Origin: Alphaproteobacteria bacterium
GTDB lineage: Bacteria; Pseudomonadota; Alphaproteobacteria; Micavibrionales; Micavibrionaceae
Length of the DNA: 9,060 bases
Direction of reading: 5' to 3'
Assembly: GCA_016763095.1 (NCBI GenBank)
Contig: JAESUK010000132.1
Coordinates: 1-9,060 of the forward strand
In this document: piece by piece, positions 1-5,573 of the stretch
How positions within the stretch are numbered: the first letter of the stretch is position 1
Layout of the letters: the number at the start of each line of letters is the position of its first letter
Translations under genes and position numbers: made by a program
Notes under the pieces: model-generated
The model's input: only the letters and a program-made list of their open reading frames with translations
Database searches by the model: none
What the model was told of the DNA's origin: nothing

Positions 1-1698
1 AACTTCCGTCAACTTCATAGTAAAACACCCGGTCATCCAGAAATTGATGTTGATTGTGGAATTGAAATGACAACAGGTCCACTTGGACAAGGTATTTCAA
101 CGGCTCCTGGTTTTGCCTTGGCGGAAAGAATGCTGAATGTGCGTTTTGGTGACGATCTTGTTGATCATTATACATACGTAATGTGTGGTGATGGCGATTT
201 GCAGGAAGGGATTTCTCATGAGTCTTGTGCGTTTGCGGGACACCAAAAGCTTTCCAAGTTGATTGTTCTCTATGATGCGAATGATATTACGATTGATGGT
301 CCTACGGATATCTCTTTCACTGAAGATGTTTGTAAGCGTTTTGAAGCGTACGGTTGGGATACACAAGAAATTGATGGGCATGATATGGATGCAATTGAAA
401 AAGCAATTTCTCATGCCAAGACAACAGGAACACCAAGTTTGATTTCTTGTAAGACAAAAATTGGTTTTGGTGCGCCGACGAAAGAAGGTACTGCTGCTTG
501 TCATGGGGCCCCTCTTGGTGATGATGAAATTAAAGGTGTGCGTGAAAATTTAAACTGGGCTCATGCTCCGTTTGAAATTCCAGAAGATGTTTTGAGTGCG
601 TGGCGAAGTATAAGTGACCGTAATACACCTGAATATGAAGCGTGGGTTTCAAGAAGTATTGATGCTGTAGAATTTAAGCATGAGCAAGCAGGTTTAGATC
701 AGGCTGTGCTTGAGGGAAAAATTCAAGAAGCCAAAAGTTTCTTTGGTTCTGAGAAGCCTAAGATGGCGACACGTCAGACATCAGGTAAAGTTTTGGAATA
801 TTTAATTCCATGTTTTCCAAATATGATTGGCGGTTCAGCGGATCTAACAGGATCAAACAACACAATCGTTAAGGGCTATGAAGAAGGTCCACAAGCTGCA
901 AATGGTTACAAAGGTCAATACATCTATTACGGTGTTCGTGAACACGGTATGGCAGCAATGATGAATGGTATGAGCCTTCATGGAGGAATTACCCCCTACT
1001 CTGGAACATTCTTACAGTTTGCTGATTACTCTCGTCCCGCAATCCGTTTGGGTGCATTGATGGGCACACAGGTTATTCATGTGATGACGCATGATTCAAT
1101 TGGTTTGGGGGAAGATGGTCCTACACACCAACCTGTTGAGCACATGTCAGCGCTTCGTGCTATTCCGAACTGTTATGTTTACCGTCCATGTGATGGTGTT
1201 GAAACAGCAGAATGTTGGGAGCTTGCTTTGAAAAGTACAAATGCTCCGTCAGTTATGGCATTGACTCGTCAAGGTTTGCCAACGCTTGCAAAAGCAACGG
1301 ACAGTAATGTGTCTTCAAAAGGTGCTTATATCCTAGAAGAAAGCTCTAATGAACCACAAGTGACCCTCTTTGCCTCTGGTTCAGAAGTTTCAATTGCCAA
1401 GGAAGCATACGACACGCTTACATCTGAGGGTATTGAGGTTCGTCTTGTTTCTGCGCCGTGTTTGGATCTTTTCTGGGAACAGGATAGTGCTTATATTGAA
1501 AGTCTTCTATGCAACAGCAGTATTAAAATTGCAGTGGAAGCGGCAATTCGCCAGAGCTGGGATCGTATTATTGGTCATCATGGTGCGTTTATTGGAATGA
1601 CAGGGTTCGGAGATTCTGCACCTGCTAGCGACCTTTACAAACATTTTGGCATTACAGCGGAGGCAATCGTTGACGCTGCCAAAGCAAAGTTGAAATAA
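1..1698 (+). CDS. tkt: Transketolase, 5'-truncated by window edge
   Basis: Thiamine-diphosphate enzyme that moves two-carbon ketol units between sugar phosphates in the non-oxidative pentose phosphate pathway (cytoplasm). The open frame continues to base 1, where it already reads as transketolase (NFRQLHSKTPGHPE), so the ATG at 67 is internal. About 565 residues are present; full-length enzymes have about 660, so roughly 95 N-terminal residues lie outside. Visible motifs are TTGPLGQG (nt 70-93), the ThDP/metal motif starting GDGDLQEGISHE (from nt 187) and ending near DAND, the HGAPLG stretch (about nt 502-519), and the pyrimidine-domain block MTHDSIGLGEDGPTHQP (from nt 1084). The C-terminal domain is complete and ends in TAA. 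gap follows after 33 bp, which suggests an operon. The family call is certain; the physiological isozyme role is inferred. Confidence 0.96.
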   Translation, partial: NFRQLHSKTPGHPEIDVDCGIEMTTGPLGQGISTAPGFALAERMLNVRFGDDLVDHYTYVMCGDGDLQEGISHESCAFAGHQKLSKLIVLYDANDITIDGPTDISFTEDVCKRFEAYGWDTQEIDGHDMDAIEKAISHAKTTGTPSLISCKTKIGFGAPTKEGTAACHGAPLGDDEIKGVRENLNWAHAPFEIPEDVLSAWRSISDRNTPEYEAWVSRSIDAVEFKHEQAGLDQAVLEGKIQEAKSFFGSEKPKMATRQTSGKVLEYLIPCFPNMIGGSADLTGSNNTIVKGYEEGPQAANGYKGQYIYYGVREHGMAAMMNGMSLHGGITPYSGTFLQFADYSRPAIRLGALMGTQVIHVMTHDSIGLGEDGPTHQPVEHMSALRAIPNCYVYRPCDGVETAECWELALKSTNAPSVMALTRQGLPTLAKATDSNVSSKGAYILEESSNEPQVTLFASGSEVSIAKEAYDTLTSEGIEVRLVSAPCLDLFWEQDSAYIESLLCNSSIKIAVEAAIRQSWDRIIGHHGAFIGMTGFGDSAPASDLYKHFGITAEAIVDAAKAKLK

Positions 1699-1718
1699 CG
1701 AATACGTATATAATTAAC

Positions 1719-1725
1719 AAGGAGA
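1719..1725 (+). promoter_or_regulatory. Shine-Dalgarno site of gap
   Basis: AAGGAGA lies 6 nt before the gap ATG. It is a near-perfect anti-16S match and the strongest ribosome binding site in the window, which fits a highly expressed glycolytic gene. It confirms the start at 1732. Confidence 0.85.
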
Positions 1726-1731
1726 AATCTC

Positions 1732-2745
1732 ATGACAATTAGAGTAGCTATTAATGGATTTGGTCGTATTGGACGTAACGTGACACGTGCTTTATTCGAA
1801 TCAGGGCGTACAGACATTGAAATTGTTGCCATTAACGATTTGGCCCCTCTTGCTACGAACAAGCATCTTTTGAAATATGACTCCGTTCATGGAACATTCC
1901 AGTTTGATGTTGAAACAGTTGATGAAGATACAATTATTGTGAATGGTAAGAAAATTGATGTTGTTCAGGAACGTGACCCAACAAAGTTACCTTGGGGTAA
2001 AATGAATATTGATATCGTATTTGAGTGTACGGGGATTTTCACTTCACATGATAAAGCATCTATGCATTTGCAAGCTGGTGCAAAGAAAGTTCTGATTTCT
2101 GCGCCAAGTGGTGATTGTGATCTTATGGTTGTTTATGGTGTTAATTCTGACAAGCTCGAGAGTGCACACAAAATTGTTTCTAATGCATCTTGTACGACAA
2201 ACTGCCTCGCACCAATGGCGCAGGCGTTGAACAATGCCATCGGAATTGAGAATGGGTTCATGACAACTATTCATTCCTATACTGGAGATCAACGTATTGT
2301 TGATACGGCACATAGTGATTTACACCGTGCGCGTGCGGGAGCATTAAATATGATCCCAACATCAACGGGTGCGGCGAAAGCGGTTGGTAAAGTATTACCA
2401 GAGCTGGACGGTAAATTGGACGGTGTGTCTATGCGTGTGCCAACACCGAATGTGTCTGTTGTTGATTTTAAATTCACATCATCTAAACCAACGACGGTTG
2501 AAGAAGTGAATAAAGCAATCACTGACGCGGCGAACGGTGCGCTTAACGGTGTTCTTGGAACGTATGATGAGCCACTGGTATCTGGTGACTTTAACCATAA
2601 TCCTCTTTCTTCCATCTTTGCGGTGAATGAAACTAAGGTTATTGGTGGAAGCCTCGTGCGGGTGATGAGCTGGTACGACAATGAATGGGGCTTCTCATGC
2701 AGAATGCTTGATACGGCTGTTAAAATGAATGAAGTGGGGTACTAA
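1732..2745 (+). CDS. gap: Glyceraldehyde-3-phosphate dehydrogenase, type I
   Basis: Oxidises and phosphorylates glyceraldehyde-3-phosphate to 1,3-bisphosphoglycerate with NAD (reversible, cytoplasmic homotetramer in the family). The 337-residue length is normal. The Rossmann motif INGFGRIGRN is at residues 7-16, and the acidic residue that usually favours NAD over NADP is in IND at 34-36. The active-site block SNASCTTNCLAP places the catalytic cysteine at 154, and His181 in TIHSYTGDQ is the general base. RVPTPNVSVVDF (235-246) and SWYDNEWGFS (313-322) are family signatures of the catalytic domain. It sits 33 bp after transketolase and 3 bp before aldolase, so translation of fba may be coupled to it. 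Whether it serves glycolysis, gluconeogenesis or both cannot be told from sequence. Confidence 0.98.
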   Translation: MTIRVAINGFGRIGRNVTRALFESGRTDIEIVAINDLAPLATNKHLLKYDSVHGTFQFDVETVDEDTIIVNGKKIDVVQERDPTKLPWGKMNIDIVFECTGIFTSHDKASMHLQAGAKKVLISAPSGDCDLMVVYGVNSDKLESAHKIVSNASCTTNCLAPMAQALNNAIGIENGFMTTIHSYTGDQRIVDTAHSDLHRARAGALNMIPTSTGAAKAVGKVLPELDGKLDGVSMRVPTPNVSVVDFKFTSSKPTTVEEVNKAITDAANGALNGVLGTYDEPLVSGDFNHNPLSSIFAVNETKVIGGSLVRVMSWYDNEWGFSCRMLDTAVKMNEVGY

Positions 2746-2748
2746 ATT

Positions 2749-3810
2749 ATGTCTAAGCTAAAAGCGGGTGTTGTGTGGGGTGATGATTATCTCACTCTTT
2801 TAAAAGCATGTAAGGACGGCGGATATGCCCTTCCTGCGGTGAATGTCATTGGTACAAACACAATCAATGCGGTGATGGAAGCTGCGGCGAAGAATAAATC
2901 GGATGTTGTTATTCAGCTTTCAAATGGTGGTGCACAGTTTTATGCGGGTAAAGGCATGAAGGACGGTTTTAAAGCCAAGGTTCTTGGTGCTGTATCTGCG
3001 GCGCAACATGTACATCTTTTGGCTCAACATTATGGTATCTGCGTGGTGCTTCATACGGATCATGCGAACAAACCTTTAATCCCATGGGTGGATGCTATGA
3101 TTGATCATAGTGAAAAATCTATGAAGGAGAATGGTCGTCCCCTCTTTTCATCCCATATGCTTGATTTATCGGCAGATGATATTGAGTTTAACATTTCCGA
3201 ATCTGAACGCGTTTTGTCTCGTCTTGCTCCATTGGGCATGAGTATTGAAATTGAGCTTGGAGTGACAGGTGGTGAGGAAGATGGTGTTGGTTCTGATGAG
3301 ATTGATAACGATAAGCTTTATACGCAACCTGAAGATTGTTTGCTTGCCTATGAGCGTCTTTCAAAAATTGGGCACTTCTCTCTCGCAGCATCATTTGGGA
3401 ACGTCCACGGGGTTTATAAGCCCGGTAATGTGCAATTACGCCCAGAAATATTAAAGAACTCTCAGGCGCTTGTTCAAGAGACATGCAATACAGACGCTAA
3501 TCCATTGGATTTGGTGTTCCATGGTGGCTCAGGCTCAGAGAAAGCAAAAATTGATGAAGCACTTGGTTATGGTGTGTTCAAGATGAATATTGATACAGAT
3601 ACTCAGTTTGCGTTTGCCGAAGGTGTTGGAGATTATGTTGACGCAAATGCGAAGGCATTTAAGCACCAAATTGATCCTGATGATGGAACGCCATATAAGA
3701 AGCAATATGATCCACGTGCATGGTTGCGTAAGTGTGAAGAGAGTTTTATCACGCGTTTGGATGAGGCTTTTGTTGACCTTAAGTCTGTCGGGAAAAGCTT
3801 GGCTGAGTAA
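2749..3810 (+). CDS. fba: Fructose-bisphosphate aldolase, class II (E. coli FbaA-like)
   Basis: Zinc-dependent enzyme that reversibly splits fructose-1,6-bisphosphate into dihydroxyacetone phosphate and glyceraldehyde-3-phosphate. The 353 residues align almost without gaps to my recollection of E. coli FbaA (359 aa). By that alignment the catalytic Asp is 104 and the zinc ligands are His105, Glu169, His220 and His258; the mobile-loop glutamate is Glu177 in TGGEEDG. Other conserved blocks are ALPAVNVIGTNTINAV (27-42), SFGNVHGVYKPGN (215-227), FHGGSGS (257-263) and KMNIDTDTQ (278-286). It starts only 3 bp after gap, with GGGG in the gap coding end as a poor ribosome site, so coupling is likely. 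It belongs to the IIA (FbaA/yeast) branch; many alphaproteobacteria instead carry the shorter CbbA-type or class I enzyme. Confidence 0.97.
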   Translation: MSKLKAGVVWGDDYLTLLKACKDGGYALPAVNVIGTNTINAVMEAAAKNKSDVVIQLSNGGAQFYAGKGMKDGFKAKVLGAVSAAQHVHLLAQHYGICVVLHTDHANKPLIPWVDAMIDHSEKSMKENGRPLFSSHMLDLSADDIEFNISESERVLSRLAPLGMSIEIELGVTGGEEDGVGSDEIDNDKLYTQPEDCLLAYERLSKIGHFSLAASFGNVHGVYKPGNVQLRPEILKNSQALVQETCNTDANPLDLVFHGGSGSEKAKIDEALGYGVFKMNIDTDTQFAFAEGVGDYVDANAKAFKHQIDPDDGTPYKKQYDPRAWLRKCEESFITRLDEAFVDLKSVGKSLAE

Positions 3811-3857
3811 CCCTCATGTACGGGTTTAGGTGGTATGGAATGGTGTTTAATCGCGTA

Positions 3858-3910
3858 TTATTACTACTTACCCCGTGAGTGCGCCAAAAAATCCATGTAA
3901 ATAGTAATAA
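3858..3910. repeat. 9-bp inverted repeat in the fba-rpmE gap
   Basis: TTATTACTA at 3858-3866 is matched by its exact reverse complement TAGTAATAA at 3902-3910, with 35 bp between. The arms are AT-rich, so chance is possible. It lies in the 164-bp region between the fba stop and the rpmE start, which has no coding potential. Confidence 0.4.
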
Positions 3911-3912
3911 AT

Positions 3913-3934
3913 CTCTTGATTTTATATGCAAGAG
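3913..3934. repeat. Small hairpin CTCTTG/CAAGAG upstream of rpmE
   Basis: CTCTTG (3913-3918) and CAAGAG (3929-3934) form a 6-bp stem with a 10-nt loop. No T-run follows, so it is not a standard terminator. It overlaps the -35 of the weak rpmE promoter candidate. Confidence 0.35.
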
Positions 3935-3944
3935 TGCGTAAAAA
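3916..3944 (+). promoter_or_regulatory. Candidate promoter of rpmE
   Basis: TTGATT (3916-3921) and TAAAAA (3939-3944) are separated by 17 bp. Each box matches 4 of 6 consensus positions. It would give a leader of about 24 nt before the rpmE start. There is no strong terminator after fba, so read-through from the carbon operon is an alternative source of rpmE transcript. Confidence 0.3.
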
Positions 3945-3964
3945 CACTTCGAACAAAGAATTAT

Positions 3965-3972
3965 GGAGAGAG
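3965..3972 (+). promoter_or_regulatory. Shine-Dalgarno site that decides the rpmE start
   Basis: GGAGAGAG lies just before the ATG at 3975. The earlier in-frame ATG at 3963 overlaps this site and has none of its own, and family proteins begin at MKADxHP, so 3975 is the start. Confidence 0.75.
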
Positions 3973-3974
3973 CT

Positions 3975-4250
3975 ATGAAAGCCGATACACATCCAGAATA
4001 CCACACAATCAATATTGTGATGACAGATGGAACTGAATACCAAACTAAGTCTACTTGGGGCAAAGAAGGCGACACAATGCGTTTAGACGTTGATTGTAAG
4101 TCTCACCCAGCTTGGAACGGCGGAACAGCAACGATCGTTGAACGTGGACAGTTGTCTAAGTTCGAAAGCAAGTATGGATCATTCTTGTCAGGTTCAGCAG
4201 GCAAGACAAAAGAAGAAACTAAGGAAGAGACAAAAGAAGAAACTAAATAG
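3975..4250 (+). CDS. rpmE: 50S ribosomal protein bL31, zinc-free type, with KEET-repeat tail
   Basis: Small protein of the large ribosomal subunit that bridges to the 30S head in bacterial ribosomes. The 91 residues start MKADTHPEYH and contain STWGKEGDTM and SHPAWNG, the bL31 signature. The zinc-binding CxxC of the C+ form is missing; the region reads VMTDGTEY and the only cysteine is in VDCKSH. This is the C- form common in alphaproteobacteria. The family core ends near KFESKYGS; the remaining residues form a hydrophilic extension finishing with three exact KEET units. An in-frame ATG at 3963 would add four residues but lacks a ribosome site. It stands alone after the carbon-metabolism genes and is followed by a strong terminator. 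The family call is firm; the function of the tail is unknown. Confidence 0.93.
   Translation: MKADTHPEYHTINIVMTDGTEYQTKSTWGKEGDTMRLDVDCKSHPAWNGGTATIVERGQLSKFESKYGSFLSGSAGKTKEETKEETKEETK
4209..4244 (+). repeat. Three 12-bp in-frame tandem repeats (KEET) at the rpmE 3' end
   Basis: Units 4209-4220, 4221-4232 and 4233-4244 each encode Lys-Glu-Glu-Thr. Units 1 and 3 are identical in DNA (AAAGAAGAAACT); unit 2 differs at third positions (AAGGAAGAGACA). A final Lys codon and TAG follow. The pattern suggests slippage expansion with the amino-acid sequence conserved despite synonymous changes. Confidence 0.9.
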
Positions 4251-4274
4251 TTCTTCTCTCTATTACGGGATTTT

Positions 4275-4310
4275 AAAAACGACTCATGAATATTTTCTGG
4301 GTCGTTTTTT
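4275..4310. terminator. Rho-independent terminator, probably bidirectional
   Basis: AAAAACGACTC (4275-4285) pairs with GGGTCGTTTTT (4299-4309), an 11-bp stem with one G-T wobble and a 13-nt loop. The T-tract ends the plus-strand stem, 24 bp after the rpmE stop. On the minus strand the same stem ends in GTCGTTTTT, just after the lipoprotein stop, so one hairpin can serve both converging units. Confidence 0.85.
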
Positions 4311-4321
4311 AGTGATTAGTT

Positions 4322-4741
4322 TTAATAGCAGTGTTGTTGGTTGACTGTGTAGCTTACCAATGATGTTTGTGTTCGTTGTGTGAGCTCATTAATTGTCATG
4401 GGATCGTAAGCATCAAGTGTGTTTTCAAAACCAAGACCTCTTACATCCCAGCGATCCATTGCAAGGCATTCACCTTTTACAGATAGATTGAAGTCGTATC
4501 TATATGGGTAGCGGTCATAATTTGGATTTAAACATGCACGGATATCTGTAGGTTCTTCAATTTTTGTGACGTTACTTGTTTGTCTATCAATGATGGTTGT
4601 TATTTTTTTGCATGTGGCATCGTAACTATGAGCCGTATGCGTTACGTTCACGTTCATGGGAGTTCCAACACAGCCAGAAAAGAGTGGAGTAAGCGTTGTA
4701 AGTGCTAGTATGCCTACTGCTTTTTGTAATTTATTTGGCAT
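4322..4741 (-). CDS. Small cysteine-containing lipoprotein of unknown function
   Basis: I do not recognise a family. The 139-residue product starts MPNKLQKAVGILALTTLTP, a basic then hydrophobic signal peptide, and LFSGC fits a lipobox, giving a lipidated Cys24 exported through Sec and processed by signal peptidase II. The mature part has four more cysteines (44, 70, 92, 138), enough for two disulfides in the periplasm, and a tyrosine-rich stretch NYDRYPYRYDF near the middle. The second ATG of an ATGATG pair is preferred because GGGGAA (4747-4752 on the complement) is then 5 nt away; with the first ATG it would be only 2 nt. It is downstream of the TPR-like gene by about 60 bp, but that gap holds its own promoter candidate with a palindrome. 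It converges on rpmE. Confidence 0.8.
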   Translation of the reverse strand: MPNKLQKAVGILALTTLTPLFSGCVGTPMNVNVTHTAHSYDATCKKITTIIDRQTSNVTKIEEPTDIRACLNPNYDRYPYRYDFNLSVKGECLAMDRWDVRGLGFENTLDAYDPMTINELTQRTQTSLVSYTVNQQHCY

Positions 4742-4770
4742 CATTATTCCCCGTTTTTATTTGTAGCGGT

Positions 4771-4800
4771 ACTTTACATGATTTTATGTAAATATGTCAA
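4771..4800 (-). promoter_or_regulatory. Candidate promoter of the lipoprotein gene
   Basis: On the minus strand an exact TTGACA (4795-4800) is followed after 18 bp by TAAAGT (4771-4776, 4 of 6 matches to TATAAT). Transcription would begin about 20 nt before the start codon. A perfect inverted repeat covers the -10 and part of the spacer. Confidence 0.5.
4773..4792. promoter_or_regulatory. Operator-like palindrome TTTACAT-6-ATGTAAA
   Basis: TTTACAT (4773-4779) and ATGTAAA (4786-4792) are perfect inverted repeats with a 6-bp centre. The 20-bp site overlaps the -10 box and spacer of the lipoprotein promoter, the classic position for a repressor dimer site. No T-tract follows on the minus strand, so a terminator for the upstream gene is unlikely. 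The regulator is not identified. Confidence 0.45.
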
Positions 4801-4805
4801 TGTAA

Positions 4806-5573
4806 TTATTGTGCAGTGCTTTGAAGCTTTTTAAGGTATCTTCTGGCACTTTTAATTTCACTCTTCATTGCCCCATTTGTTTCTTCTTGATTTCCATATT
4901 TTTGAAGGAATATAGTAAGTACAGAAATTGCTTTTTTGGGCTCTTCTGCATCTATATATAATTGTGCAAGGGCATTATATAATTCCCCTTTAACGTAAGG
5001 GGATATTTCGTGGCTACGTTCATTTAGAACCTTGTAGACGAGTTCTTTGTACTCTTTCGGTGTATCCTTATAGAATCTCCTCGTTTGCGCAATAGAGCGC
5101 GCAATGGTGTCTCCTGTTAAGCAGTTAGCACATCTATCAACTCGCTTATTATAGGAAAAGAAGTGACGTGGTAAAATAGACTGTATTGCAGGCATATTGT
5201 TATTGTAATCAATATATGAGATTTCTATTAAATCAATTGCCGTTACAACAATGTCTGAATTGTTTGTGTTATCTAATACCGCTTGGTGTGCCGCTTTAAA
5301 GAATTGACGATTTGTGTACTCGATGTCCTCTCTTGAACAGCATCTTTTCTCTGATTGCCACAAGGTTAAAAGCTCTTCATATGTTTTAACTTTAGAATTT
5401 TGAGGGGCCTCAATATCGTTCCACCATTCAGGCAAAGGAGTCATTGCGCGTTCAAAATCAATAAGGAACGCAGGTGGCGTAGAAAATAAGTATTTCCCCA
5501 CAAAAACAGACGTTATTGCAATCACAAGAAGAACAGAAAAGACAATATTCTTTGATTTCATCTTATGCGGCAT
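4806..5573 (-). CDS. Membrane-anchored TPR-like protein of unknown function
   Basis: I cannot name a family. The 255-residue protein has a basic N-terminus and one hydrophobic segment (about residues 9-30) that looks like a signal anchor, so the rest is probably periplasmic. Near the C-terminus, residues about 196-227 (GELYNALAQLYIDAEEPKKA and following) fit a tetratricopeptide helix pair, and the helical spacing before it hints at further degenerate repeats. There are exactly four cysteines in two pairs: CC at 78-79 and CANC at 148-151. They could form disulfides or bind a metal. The first ATG (5573) lies inside the end of valS (11-bp overlap); an alternative ATG at 5561 starts 1 bp after the valS stop. 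Neither has a good ribosome site, so translational coupling to valS is likely. Base composition appears more AT-rich than valS. A scaffold or assembly role is only a guess from TPRs. Confidence 0.8.
   Translation of the reverse strand: MPHKMKSKNIVFSVLLVIAITSVFVGKYLFSTPPAFLIDFERAMTPLPEWWNDIEAPQNSKVKTYEELLTLWQSEKRCCSREDIEYTNRQFFKAAHQAVLDNTNNSDIVVTAIDLIEISYIDYNNNMPAIQSILPRHFFSYNKRVDRCANCLTGDTIARSIAQTRRFYKDTPKEYKELVYKVLNERSHEISPYVKGELYNALAQLYIDAEEPKKAISVLTIFLQKYGNQEETNGAMKSEIKSARRYLKKLQSTAQ

Noticed and set aside
97..504. Antisense open frame within transketolase, and similar long frames opposite valS, gap and fba
   Set aside because: They overlap strongly conserved enzymes, have low-complexity or unrecognisable products and lack ribosome sites; they are shadows of the real genes.
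1709..1714. Exact TATAAT between tkt and gap, suggesting an internal gap promoter
   Set aside because: The only TTGAAA is 13 bp away and the start site would fall on the Shine-Dalgarno sequence. The AT-rich gap explains it.
3809..3826. AACCC/GGGTT hairpin right after the fba stop, as a terminator
   Set aside because: The stem is only 5 bp with an 8-nt loop and no T-run follows.
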